A stretch of 64,000 nucleotides of DNA from Maritalea mediterranea. GTDB taxonomy: Bacteria; Pseudomonadota; Alphaproteobacteria; Rhizobiales; Devosiaceae. Below the pieces are notes generated by a model. It worked only from the letters and a program-made list of their open reading frames with translations. It did no database searches and was not told where the DNA came from. Position numbers and translations under genes: made by a program. The DNA lies in contig NZ_JAKGTI010000002.1 of NCBI RefSeq assembly GCF_021568695.1, positions 186,001 to 250,000 on the forward strand. The letters are read 5' to 3'. This document shows positions 8,796-16,823 of the stretch, one piece after another; the first letter of the stretch is position 1; the number at the start of each line of letters is the position of its first letter.

Positions 8796-9083
8796 TTAAT
8801 TAAACCGATCGCGGGCCCGATCAAATGCACTGGTGATGTTTGTCCAAGCCTGTTCAAAGCCGCCCTTCATGTCCTTCCAAGCATCATCGCTTGCGTTGCG
8901 GAGCTCTTCCAACCGCTCTTGCGCATCTTCGCGCTGGGCGCGCATTTCATCCAGCTCTTTTTGATATTCCATCTTGGCGTCAGCGTCGGCCTCTTCAACT
9001 TTGGCCTTCATTTTTTTAATTTCGGCATCCCATTGGTCAAGTTTGGCTTGAGTTTTCTGGATATAAATATCTTTATCGGACAT
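8796..9083 (-). CDS. Small cytoplasmic coiled-coil protein
   Basis: A 95-residue, highly charged protein. From about residue 8 to 70 it is an almost unbroken amphipathic helix rich in Lys, Glu, Asp and Ala; no signal peptide or membrane segment is present. The ATG at 9083 is chosen over an earlier in-frame codon because GGAGGCAATC directly precedes it. It is monocistronic with its own terminator. Similar short coiled-coil proteins are annotated as stress-related (sll1863-like), but no diagnostic motif is visible, so the function is unknown. Confidence 0.75.
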   Translation of the reverse strand: MSDKDIYIQKTQAKLDQWDAEIKKMKAKVEEADADAKMEYQKELDEMRAQREDAQERLEELRNASDDAWKDMKGGFEQAWTNITSAFDRARDRFN

Positions 9084-9222
9084 GATTGCCTCCATTTCTG
9101 CTCTGTGGCCCGCACGCTGCCATAGCGTGACAGCAGCGCAAGGGCCATAGGGCTTTGATTTGAAGGTATAACGCGAACACCCCCAATAAAGTTGCATGTA
9201 AAGAGGAAAATCTGAAAATAGA

Positions 9223-10227
9223 CTATTTCAGGAAATGCCGTTTTTGCGACAACTCAGCGAGAAGTGGATCGATATGATCGCCAAAATCATCCGCGCGCAT
9301 CTGTCGGATTTGCTTGAGCACGCCCATGGCGTGATCCGCGGTAAACCGCTCTAAAAAGCTCTTGGCGTCAGCGTCGTGGTGCCACAAATTAGACAGGCGG
9401 CGATTGATATATTCTTCCACCAGATATTGCTGGCGCTGAATGGATTGACCAAAGGTGCCCAGATTCCAGGCCATTTTCAGGGCGAAAATGTCTACGCCTG
9501 CCCTGTTTGCACCAGAAAGGCCAAAGCGCTGCATATATTGGCGGGATTTGATTTCAAACCGTTCCGGCGCATAATCAGCCGTCACATCCTGCCAGCCCCG
9601 CATTTTCAGCTGAGCCACCAGGCCCGAAGGGGTTGTGCGCTCGCGAAATTTAATGCCAAAACGTTCAGAATCGGCCAGAATCTTGATCACCAGATCCGAA
9701 CAGGATAGCCATTCCTTGATCTGCTTGGCGTTCTGATTGTCCTTGGGCCCGCGACCAAAGCCGATAAAGCGCCGCAAACTATATTTTGATTCAATATAGC
9801 GCCACGCACGCATCATGCTCTCGGCCCCGAAAAAAGTATCCGGCGAGCGCAAGTCCGGACAACGCAATACCAAAAAATCGCGATATCGTTTTTTGCTGTC
9901 ATAGCAAAGGTCAATCACCGGCACGAACCGCACCCCGCCCGGATGCAGCATGTCGGTATAATAGCCCTTGACCGCCCTCGGATAGGCCTCAACAGCCGTC
10001 AGTTCAGACCCCACAAGAGCACAATGGGTGAATTTCCGCGAGGACTTGAAAGCATCCAGATCAAAGGCGTGCTGAAAGGTGACATTTACACGAGATTTTG
10101 GACCGCGTGAGCGATAAAAAACCACATCATAAGGTTGGGATACGGGCCAGCTTTCGGGCGAAACTCGTTGCGGCTTCCCGGCCGTCGGCCGTTCCACCTC
10201 CATCTCTCGCCCAGCCTGTGCTGTCAT
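9223..10227 (-). CDS. Uncharacterised protein, possible papain-like (YiiX/NlpC-type) fold
   Basis: A 334-residue soluble protein without signal peptide or membrane segment. Three short blocks recall permuted papain-like amidases (YiiX type): FTHCALVG (candidate His), AVEAYPRAVK (Glu-Ala strand) and LSCSDLVIKIL (candidate Cys before a helix). These are family resemblances only. The C-terminal third is helical, with Gln/Arg-rich segments. The start is uncertain: in-frame starts lie at 10290 (TTG), 10227 and 10206 (ATG). It stands alone between the coiled-coil gene and dksA, so context gives no help. Confidence 0.6.
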   Translation of the reverse strand: MTAQAGREMEVERPTAGKPQRVSPESWPVSQPYDVVFYRSRGPKSRVNVTFQHAFDLDAFKSSRKFTHCALVGSELTAVEAYPRAVKGYYTDMLHPGGVRFVPVIDLCYDSKKRYRDFLVLRCPDLRSPDTFFGAESMMRAWRYIESKYSLRRFIGFGRGPKDNQNAKQIKEWLSCSDLVIKILADSERFGIKFRERTTPSGLVAQLKMRGWQDVTADYAPERFEIKSRQYMQRFGLSGANRAGVDIFALKMAWNLGTFGQSIQRQQYLVEEYINRRLSNLWHHDADAKSFLERFTADHAMGVLKQIRQMRADDFGDHIDPLLAELSQKRHFLK

Positions 10228-10353
10228 AGCGCCCACCCTTGAAACAACGCCCTCATTCAACCAGATGTGCCAACTCTCGCCCGCCGCCAAGACACAAACA
10301 TAGTTTGTCCCAACTTATAACTATAAGTCAAATCAAACCATTAAAAGGCACAT

Positions 10354-10809
10354 CTAGTCGTCGCGATAAACCTTCTCGCGCCGCTCGTGTTTTTCCTGCG
10401 CTTCAAGAGATAGGGTTGCAATCGGCCGCGCATCGAGACGCGCAAGACCAATCGGCTCGCCAGTTTCTTCGCAATAGCCATAGGTGCCATCATCCACGCG
10501 CTTCAGCGCCGCATCAATTTTTGAAATCAGCTTGCGTTGACGGTCCCGTGTCCGCAGTTCCAACGCCCGATCACTCTCAGAAGACGCCCGGTCAGCAATG
10601 TCCGGGTGGTTCTGGCTTTCTTCCTGCAAGGCATCCAATGTTTCCTTGCTTTCACGCAAAATATCATTTTTCCACGCCAGCAACTTGCGGCGGAAATAGG
10701 CCAATTGCTTTGGATTCATAAACTCTTCGTCCTCGCTGGGACGATAGTTATCAATTTCCTGCTTATCCAACTCGGGTGCAGTAATTTCGCTTTCCAAGTC
10801 CATCGACAT
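10354..10809 (-). CDS. dksA: RNA polymerase-binding regulator DksA
   Basis: A 151-residue protein with the DksA coiled coil (about residues 40-105). The coil tip region has ASSESDRALELRTRDRQRKL. The C-terminal zinc-finger-like region YGYCEETGEPIGLARLDARP follows. Only one Cys remains of the four in Escherichia coli DksA; this single-cysteine form is normal for alphaproteobacteria and does not mean inactivation. It acts with ppGpp at the secondary channel of RNA polymerase. A GGGAG site lies about 10 bases before the ATG. Confidence 0.95.
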   Translation of the reverse strand: MSMDLESEITAPELDKQEIDNYRPSEDEEFMNPKQLAYFRRKLLAWKNDILRESKETLDALQEESQNHPDIADRASSESDRALELRTRDRQRKLISKIDAALKRVDDGTYGYCEETGEPIGLARLDARPIATLSLEAQEKHERREKVYRDD

Positions 10810-10951
10810 TGAGTCTTACTCCCTCAACTAATGTGGGCCATATATAATCGCCAAACGCCGTTGCGACAAGCCGCTAATTTCATTGCGGTCTAAGCGTTAT
10901 TCATGACGGTAAAATGACGAAGACTTATCCACAAAATTTGGGGAGTTTCGG

Positions 10952-11362
10952 TCAAAGACGGCCAAGCTTGGCCAGCTCCACCTGCACGCGCAATTCGATA
11001 TCATCTATCACTGCTTTTAGCGCGGGATCGTCAGTGGTGGGCGCATTTTTCAAAATTTTATGCATGTTTTGCAGTCGGGCTTCACTCACCCGCCCAACCA
11101 GTAGATCGGTTTTCAACCGCTCAAGACCATCCAGCAACTGGTGACCTCGCTTTACGCTTTTCTTTTTGGCCAGAGTTGGATCTTCAACGCTTTGTAGCGC
11201 CAAAAGCGCATCAACACTGCCCACATGCTCCACACCGGCAGAGTGCCGCGCTTGCCCGGCGCTCTTTTCCTGTTCCACCGAAAATGTCTCACCTTGGCCA
11301 CGCCCTTTCGCCGTTTTGTTAGGCGCGGTTCGGCTGGTTCTATTGGTATCTGTGATGCGCAT
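10952..11362 (-). CDS. fliX: Flagellar assembly regulator FliX
   Basis: A 136-residue protein. The start is MRITDTNR, followed by a low-complexity Gln/Lys/Gly-rich part. The conserved C-terminal helical half (about residues 50-136) includes LLALQSVEDP and GHQLLDGLERLKTDLL, which matches FliX. In Caulobacter FliX binds FlbD and couples early basal-body assembly to sigma-54-dependent transcription. It is divergent from flgI, as in Caulobacter. This fits the three sigma-54 promoters found in the window. Confidence 0.9.
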   Translation of the reverse strand: MRITDTNRTSRTAPNKTAKGRGQGETFSVEQEKSAGQARHSAGVEHVGSVDALLALQSVEDPTLAKKKSVKRGHQLLDGLERLKTDLLVGRVSEARLQNMHKILKNAPTTDDPALKAVIDDIELRVQVELAKLGRL

Positions 11363-11538
11363 TAAAAATTCCGTTTTTTGCGACCGGCAATTTATGCCCA
11401 GCCCCTTTTGCCAATTCCTGACAATGGGCATTATTTACCTAGAGAAACTAGCATTTTCAAACCAAAAACAAAAGCAAAAGCCACGCAAACTCAATTTTAT
11501 TCAAATAACTCAGCACTTTAATCACTTTACTCATCAAC

Positions 11539-11554
11539 TGGCACGGTTTTCGCT
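11539..11554 (+). promoter_or_regulatory. Sigma-54 promoter for flgI-flgJ-flgN
   Basis: TGGCACG-GTTT-TCGCT fits the -24/-12 consensus with mismatches only in the -12 flank (TCGCT for TTGCA). It lies about 50 bases before the flgI start. Confidence 0.7.
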
Positions 11555-11603
11555 TTTATGAGGACACGCCGCACCTGATTGGGGAATGAGGTCGGCAAGT
11601 TAA

Positions 11604-12731
11604 ATGGGGAAAATGATGAGAACTGTTTTTGCAAGAACGACAAAATGGATGATGGCCATAATGGCCATTGCGCTGCTGGCGGCCGAGGCCAATGCCGCGC
11701 GCATCAAAGATATTGTCACCATTGAAGGTGTGCGCGAAAACCAATTGGTCGGGTACGGCCTTGTGGTCGGCCTTAACGGCACGGGCGATGGCCTCAACAA
11801 CGCGCCATTCACCCGGCAAAGCCTCGTGGCCATGCTGGAGCGCATGGGGGTCAATACCCGCGGCACCAATATGCGCACCGCCAATGTGGCCGCCGTCATG
11901 GTCACGGCCAATTTGCCCGCCTTTGCCACCCAAGGCTCCCGGCTTGACGTCGCTGTGTCGGCATTGGGAGACGCCAAAAGCCTGCAGGGCGGCACCTTGT
12001 TGGTGACCCCGCTGATGGGCGCCGATGGCGAAGTCTATGCGATCGCGCAAGGCCCAATCGCCATCAATGGTTTTCAGGCTGAAGGTGACGGCGCCACGAT
12101 CGTTTCAGGTGTCCCCACCACTGGTCGCATTTCCGATGGCGCCTTGATTGAACGCGAAGTTGATTTCGATCTGGGGGCCCGCCGCGCCGTCCGTTTGGCC
12201 TTGCGTAACCCAGATTTCACCACCGCCCGCCGTATTGCACTGGCCATCAATAATCTGATTGGCATGCCGACAGCCGTGCCGCTGGACAATGCGACGGTCA
12301 ACCTAACCCTGCCCCGCGGGTTTAACGGCAATATTGTCGATCTGATCACCGATATTGAACAATTGGTCATCACCCCGGACCTGCCGGCGAAGATTGTGAT
12401 TGACGAAAATTCCGGCATTGTGGTGATGGGGCGCGACGTGCGTGTCTCCACCGTCGCCATTGCGCAGTCCAACTTGACCGTCACCATCACCGAAGATCCC
12501 CAGGTTGAACAGCCCAACCCGCTGGCAAACGGACAAACCGTAGTCGTGCCGCGCACAGAGATTCAAGTTGATCAGGTTGACAGCAATCTCGCGACACTCA
12601 ATGAAACCGTTACCCTTCAAGAACTGGTTGATGGGCTGAACTCGCTGGGTATTTCGCCGCGCGATCTGATCTCCATTCTGCAGGCAATCAAGGCCGCTGG
12701 CGCCTTGCAAGCTGAAATCGAGGTGATCTGA
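11604..12731 (+). CDS. flgI: Flagellar P-ring protein FlgI
   Basis: A 375-residue protein with a signal peptide ending AEANA (about residue 31). It then has the conserved IKDIVTIEGVRENQLVGYG and LVVGLNGTGDG segments of FlgI, and ends with LQAIKAAGALQAEIEVI. It forms the periplasmic P ring in peptidoglycan, helped by FlgA. Three ATGs compete for the start (11604, 11613, 11616); the last has GGGGA at good spacing and gives a typical signal peptide. The stop overlaps the next gene by 1 bp. Confidence 0.97.
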   Translation: MGKMMRTVFARTTKWMMAIMAIALLAAEANAARIKDIVTIEGVRENQLVGYGLVVGLNGTGDGLNNAPFTRQSLVAMLERMGVNTRGTNMRTANVAAVMVTANLPAFATQGSRLDVAVSALGDAKSLQGGTLLVTPLMGADGEVYAIAQGPIAINGFQAEGDGATIVSGVPTTGRISDGALIEREVDFDLGARRAVRLALRNPDFTTARRIALAINNLIGMPTAVPLDNATVNLTLPRGFNGNIVDLITDIEQLVITPDLPAKIVIDENSGIVVMGRDVRVSTVAIAQSNLTVTITEDPQVEQPNPLANGQTVVVPRTEIQVDQVDSNLATLNETVTLQELVDGLNSLGISPRDLISILQAIKAAGALQAEIEVI

Positions 12732-13084
12732 TGTCGATGGCAAACGTTTATTACCCGGTTCAAAAACCATTCAATATGACAGAGGCACAATTTGCCTCCC
12801 TCAAGGAAAAATCGGTTGAGCTTGAAGGCGTGTTTTTGAACACCTTGATGAGCGAAATGACCAAAGCCAGCGATTCCGAAGGCATGTTTGGCGGCGGCTA
12901 TGCCGAAGAAACATGGCGCGGCATGCTTGGTGAGGAATATGCCAAAAACATGGCCGGCAATGGCGGCATTGGCCTGGCCGACGATATTTTGCGCGATCTT
13001 ATCTTGTCACAACAATCAATCAATGCACCGCGACCAGCGGCGCAGCCTAACCCTGCTTATGTATCAGGAGCGTACCAACAATGA
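12731..13084 (+). CDS. flgJ: Rod-binding protein, FlgJ N-terminal type
   Basis: A 117-residue protein corresponding to only the rod-binding (Rod-binding/FlgJ-N) domain: ELEGVFLNTLMSEM, then a Gly/Glu segment and EEYAKNMAGNGGIGLADDI. The muramidase domain of enterobacterial FlgJ is absent, which is usual in alphaproteobacteria, where a separate lytic enzyme opens the wall. It overlaps flgI by 1 bp and the next gene by 4 bp. It probably scaffolds rod assembly. Confidence 0.9.
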   Translation: MSMANVYYPVQKPFNMTEAQFASLKEKSVELEGVFLNTLMSEMTKASDSEGMFGGGYAEETWRGMLGEEYAKNMAGNGGIGLADDILRDLILSQQSINAPRPAAQPNPAYVSGAYQQ

Positions 13085-13569
13085 CCCCACATCAGTTAAG
13101 AGCCCAGACGCTGGCCAAAAAGCCTCCGATTCCCCTGCCGGGTGAGCCAGAAGAGGTTTGCATTGCGGCGCGGGACACGCTGACCCGATTGGTGGATATC
13201 ATGAATAATGAAACCACCCTTTTACGCGCCGGGCGTCTGCTGCAGGCAAGCGAACTCGCCGCCCCCAAGGCGGAACTGGCGCAAAAATATGTGGGGTTGG
13301 CCCGGGCCATCCAACACAATGTGGACAGCTTAAAACAAACAGCCCCGCATTTGCTGGAAGAGCTGCAAAAGAGCCAAACTGCCCTCGCCACCCAAATGGC
13401 TGAGAATATGAGGGTGCTGGCCACTGCAAAATCCCTGTCTGAGGAAATTGTAGGCGATGTTGCGGCGCAATTGGGACGCGCCCAAAAGCCAAAAACTTAT
13501 GGCGGCAACGGCGTAACAGCGCAAAAAAGCGAAAGCCTGCAAGGCGTTTCCATCAACAAAACCAGCTAA
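13081..13569 (+). CDS. flgN: FlgN-like flagellar chaperone
   Basis: A 162-residue helical protein. Heptad-like helices run from about residue 25 to 125 (CIAARDTLTRLVDIMNNETT and the Ala/Gln/Leu-rich segment after it), followed by a disordered tail. Size, helical makeup and position after flgI-flgJ fit FlgN, the chaperone that delivers hook-junction proteins FlgK and FlgL. Sequence conservation in this family is low, so the name rests partly on context. It is coupled to flgJ by a 4-bp ATGA overlap. Confidence 0.7.
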   Translation: MTPHQLRAQTLAKKPPIPLPGEPEEVCIAARDTLTRLVDIMNNETTLLRAGRLLQASELAAPKAELAQKYVGLARAIQHNVDSLKQTAPHLLEELQKSQTALATQMAENMRVLATAKSLSEEIVGDVAAQLGRAQKPKTYGGNGVTAQKSESLQGVSINKTS

Positions 13570-13582
13570 TTAGAATTGCTTC

Positions 13583-13612
13583 GCAGGCGGCAGAAGTGTC
13601 GCCTGCTATTTA
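13583..13612 (+). terminator. Terminator of flgI-flgJ-flgN
   Basis: GCAGGCG...CGCCTGC arms with a 10-base loop are followed by an AT-rich, T-rich stretch beginning TATTTATT. It lies 14 bp after the flgN stop. Confidence 0.7.
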
Positions 13613-13717
13613 TTCAATTTTTATTTAAATAACAACTCACCACATTACACATACGCAATCTCTTTTCTCCAAGATGCACCCAGGCAAGAAGTGCCGAAAT
13701 TTTCATGGAGAAGAGCC

Positions 13718-14077
13718 GTGACCGTCAGAATAGACTCTGCCGCCGGTTTTCAAGGTGGCGCCGCTCAAAGCGGGAACGCACGCCCTCAACAGGATTACAA
13801 ACCGCAGGATGCGGCCTCGACGAAGCCACAGGTAGGCAGCGCCCAAGCAGCGCCACCTGCAAACCCCCAGCGTGTCAATCCAGTCGCCGACGACGGGCTG
13901 CCAGACATCCCCAAATTGGTGGGACCGGCAGCACCAGCAAGCCTTTTATTTGAAGCCTCCCTGGCCGCAAATGCGGAAGAAGGAGAACCGGGTCATATTG
14001 ATTTTCCCCGAATGATCAATCGCCGATGGGTCCCCTCTCCCGATCTGTTGCGTCAGTTGCAATCAATTAAGGGCTAA
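13718..14077 (+). CDS. Small unknown protein between flgN and the flagellins
   Basis: A 119-residue protein. The first two thirds are low-complexity (Gln, Ala, Pro, Gly), and the last 25 residues hold a compact segment (FPRMINRRWVPSPDLLRQLQ). I prefer a GTG start at 13718, with GGAGAAG upstream, over the GTG at 13691. The coding case rests on the ribosome site, codon use like its neighbours and its place in the flagellar run; no family is recognised. A regulator or chaperone of filament assembly is only a guess. Confidence 0.55.
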   Translation: MTVRIDSAAGFQGGAAQSGNARPQQDYKPQDAASTKPQVGSAQAAPPANPQRVNPVADDGLPDIPKLVGPAAPASLLFEASLAANAEEGEPGHIDFPRMINRRWVPSPDLLRQLQSIKG

Positions 14078-14089
14078 GTATCTGTAAAA

Positions 14090-14119
14090 TCGCTGTTAAC
14101 CATGCCAGTTAAACAGCGA
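14090..14119. repeat. Inverted repeat after the small unknown gene
   Basis: TCGCTGTT/AACAGCGA arms (14090-14097 with 14112-14119) form an 8-bp stem. There is no T run after it, so it is either a weak terminator or a regulatory site upstream of flagellin 1. Confidence 0.5.
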
Positions 14120-14288
14120 TTTACCATAGGAGTTCCTCGCCCTGTGCGATTAAGAGTTAGTTCACTTGATCGATGGTTTAAGAGGGATATCGCGGGAAGT
14201 GGCGGTCAAAGAATTGACTGAAACTTTTCAATCGAAAGCGCGGGCCAGAAAGGCCCGTTGGTAAAGCCAGAATGGAGTATTTAGTATC

Positions 14289-15395
14289 ATGGCTATTCAA
14301 CTATCATCAGCTGTCCGTCAGAACCTTACCGCCCTTCAGGGCACGGCTGACATGCTCAGCAAAACGCAGAACCGCCTTTCAACTGGCTTGAAAGTGAACT
14401 CTGCGTTGGACAACCCAGGTTCATTCTTCACCGCTCAATCCTTGAACTCTCGTGCATCAGACCTGTCATCTTTGTTGGATGACCAAGGCCAGGCCGTTCA
14501 AACATTGAAAGCCGCGGATGAAGGTATCCAAGCCATCACCAAGCTCGCAGAAGCGGCAAAGGCGAAGGCGAACCAAGCGCTGCAGTCATCTTCTACAGCT
14601 GACCGTCGTAAATTTGCCGGCGAATATAACGAACTGCTCAACCAAATCGAAACATTGGCCAAAGACTCTGGCTACTCAGGTAAGAACCTGTTGGCGGGTA
14701 CAGGCAACGATTTGTCAGTGGTGTTTAACGAAGATGGTACATCTAAGTTGGACATCTCTGCGGTAGACTATACCGACACATCCGGCTCTCTTGGTCTTTC
14801 AGATTTGACCGTAGGCACAAACGGCACATTGTCAATCACCGAATCCGCTCTGGAAGGCGGTGACGAAGCCGGTGACACATTGGATGTTCAGGTTGGCGGC
14901 TCGACCGTAGCAACCATTGACTATGGCACGGGCACAACAACAGAAGACGTTGTAACGGCATTGAACGCGATTGACGGCGTAACAGCTTCAACCGACGGCA
15001 CCACAGTTAGCATCACATCCGAAAATGGTGACATCACCATCGACGACAGCAACACAACTGCTGATTTGGCCACCCAAACTGGTTCAGGATATGCTCAAGG
15101 TTCATTTGACACTGATGCATCCATCAACTCCACTTTGGACAGCTTGACCAGCGCGCTGGGCACCTTGCGGTCGCAAGCTTCAACATTCGGTACAAATTTG
15201 ACCGTTGTTGAAAACCGCCAGGATTTCACCAAGTCAATGATCAATACATTGCAAGAAGGTTCAGGCAAGCTGACATTGGCTGACACGAACGAAGAAGGCG
15301 CGAACTTGCTGGCATTGCAAACACGTCAGACACTTGCATCAACATCATTGTCTTTTGCATCGCAGGCCGACCAGAACGTATTGCGCTTGCTGTAG
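14289..15395 (+). CDS. Flagellin 1
   Basis: A 368-residue filament protein without signal peptide, exported by the flagellar type III system. The N-terminal D0/D1 domain (residues 1-140, with TGLKVNSALDNPGSFFTA) and the C-terminal D1/D0 domain (about 275-368, ending SQADQNVLRLL) are conserved; the middle is a variable beta-rich region. It is first of five tandem paralogues. Its middle region is nearly identical in DNA to that of flagellin 2. Unlike flagellins 2-4 it has no clear CtrA box at about 65 bp, and its leader is longer (211 bp). Confidence 0.97.
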   Translation: MAIQLSSAVRQNLTALQGTADMLSKTQNRLSTGLKVNSALDNPGSFFTAQSLNSRASDLSSLLDDQGQAVQTLKAADEGIQAITKLAEAAKAKANQALQSSSTADRRKFAGEYNELLNQIETLAKDSGYSGKNLLAGTGNDLSVVFNEDGTSKLDISAVDYTDTSGSLGLSDLTVGTNGTLSITESALEGGDEAGDTLDVQVGGSTVATIDYGTGTTTEDVVTALNAIDGVTASTDGTTVSITSENGDITIDDSNTTADLATQTGSGYAQGSFDTDASINSTLDSLTSALGTLRSQASTFGTNLTVVENRQDFTKSMINTLQEGSGKLTLADTNEEGANLLALQTRQTLASTSLSFASQADQNVLRLL

Positions 15396-15422
15396 TCAAG
15401 GCCAACACTTATCATTTGGAAA

Positions 15423-15446
15423 GGCGGGCTTCGGCCCGCCTTTTTT
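15423..15446 (+). terminator. Terminator of flagellin 1
   Basis: A perfect GGCGGGC-TTCG-GCCCGCC hairpin is followed by six T, an ideal intrinsic terminator. Flagellin 1 is therefore transcribed alone. Confidence 0.95.
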
Positions 15447-15463
15447 ATATTCGATTTTCAGCA

Positions 15464-15478
15464 TTAATGGTTCATTAG
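15464..15478 (+). promoter_or_regulatory. CtrA-like box upstream of flagellin 2
   Basis: TTAA-TGGTTCA-TTAG matches TTAA-N7-TTAA with one mismatch and ends 63 bp before the start codon. The same distance recurs before flagellins 3 and 4. Confidence 0.55.
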
Positions 15479-15541
15479 GCATATTCATTCATTTTCTAGC
15501 TGTTCCAGGAAGGAATATCAGTACCTAGAAAAGGAAGTTAT

Positions 15542-16648
15542 ATGAGTATTCAACTCTCTTCAGCCGTGCGGCAGAACCTACTGTCATTGCAAAACACTGC
15601 TGATCTCATGTCTAAAACGCAGAACCGTCTTGCCACTGGTCTCAAGGTTAACTCGGCCCTTGACAATCCCGGTTCTTTCTTCACCGCCTCATCCTTGAAC
15701 AACCGCGCTGGTGACCTCACCAACCTGTTGGACGATATGGGGCAGTCTGTGCAGACCCTCAAAGCGGCGGACGAAGGTATTCAGTCCATCACCAAATTGG
15801 TGGAAGCTGCTAAAGGTAAAGCCAATCAGGCCTTGCAATCATCATCGACTGCCGACCGTCGTAAATTTGCGGGCGAGTACAACGAACTCCTGTCGCAAAT
15901 TGAAGATTTGGCAAAAGATGCTGGCTATTCTGGCAAGAACCTTTTGGCGGGCACGGGCAACGATTTGTCAGTCGTGTTCAATGAAGATGGCACCTCAAAC
16001 CTGAGTGTATCAGCTGTAGACTATACCGACACCTCTGGTGCGCTTGGCCTATCAGATTTGACTGTGGGCACAAACGGCACATTGTCGATCACCGAATCCG
16101 CTCTGGAAGGCGGTGACGAAGCCGGTGACACATTGGATGTTCAGGTTGGCGGCTCGACCGTAGCAACCATTGACTATGGCACGGGCACAACAACAGAAGA
16201 CGTTGTAACAGCGTTGAACGCGATTGACGGCGTAACAGCTTCAACCGACGGCACCACAGTCAGCATCACATCCGAAAATGGTGACATCACCATCGACGAC
16301 AGCAACACAACTGCTGACCTGGCTACCCAAACTGGTTCAGGCTATGCTCAAGGTTCGTTTGACACAGATTCAAGCATCAACGATTCACTAACATCGTTGA
16401 ACACAGCGTTGAACACCTTGCGGTCTCAAGCTTCAACATTCGGTACAAACCTGACTGTTGTTGAAAACCGCCAGAATTTTACCACTCGTTTGATCAACAC
16501 TTTGGAAGAAGGTGCAGGCAAGCTCACCCTTGCAGACACCAACGAAGAAGGCGCGAACTTGCTGGCGTTGCAAACACGTCAACAGCTCTCCTCGACTTCA
16601 CTTTCCTTCGCCTCACAGGCCGATCAGAACGTGTTGCGTTTGTTCTAA
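15542..16648 (+). CDS. Flagellin 2
   Basis: A 368-residue flagellin with the same domain plan as flagellin 1. The N- and C-terminal domains differ from flagellin 1 at many third positions, but the variable middle shares a 122-bp identical run (16088-16209 here, 14835-14956 there). This points to recent gene conversion. AAGGAAG lies before the ATG, and its own promoter box and terminator flank it. Confidence 0.97.
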   Translation: MSIQLSSAVRQNLLSLQNTADLMSKTQNRLATGLKVNSALDNPGSFFTASSLNNRAGDLTNLLDDMGQSVQTLKAADEGIQSITKLVEAAKGKANQALQSSSTADRRKFAGEYNELLSQIEDLAKDAGYSGKNLLAGTGNDLSVVFNEDGTSNLSVSAVDYTDTSGALGLSDLTVGTNGTLSITESALEGGDEAGDTLDVQVGGSTVATIDYGTGTTTEDVVTALNAIDGVTASTDGTTVSITSENGDITIDDSNTTADLATQTGSGYAQGSFDTDSSINDSLTSLNTALNTLRSQASTFGTNLTVVENRQNFTTRLINTLEEGAGKLTLADTNEEGANLLALQTRQQLSSTSLSFASQADQNVLRLF

Positions 16649-16682
16649 GGATAAAGAATTTAGTATTGCGTACTTTATCGCA

Positions 16683-16720
16683 ATGGGCGGTGTGCGGATC
16701 ATGCACCGCCCATTTTTTTG
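16683..16720 (+). terminator. Terminator of flagellin 2
   Basis: ATGGGCGGTG/CACCGCCCAT (10-bp stem, 16683-16692 with 16704-16713) is followed by seven T. Confidence 0.95.
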
Positions 16721-16746
16721 AAATTTTTCAACCCCTTACCGCAGCA

Positions 16747-16761
16747 TTAACTTTTGATTAA
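16747..16761 (+). promoter_or_regulatory. CtrA-like box upstream of flagellin 3
   Basis: A perfect TTAA-CTTTTGA-TTAA, followed by CC as in extended CtrA sites. It ends 62 bp before the start codon. Confidence 0.65.
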
Positions 16762-16823
16762 CCGCCCATTTGCTAATGGTAATTTGTCCAGGATGGACAA
16801 TTGTGCAAACCAGAAGTTAGTTT

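Noticed and set aside
10354-10809. DksA as a degenerate or inactive copy because of missing zinc-finger cysteines
   Set aside because: Single-cysteine DksA is the normal alphaproteobacterial form.
12731-13084. Truncated flgJ pseudogene
   Set aside because: The rod-binding domain alone is the usual form in alphaproteobacteria; the gene is intact and tightly coupled to its neighbours.
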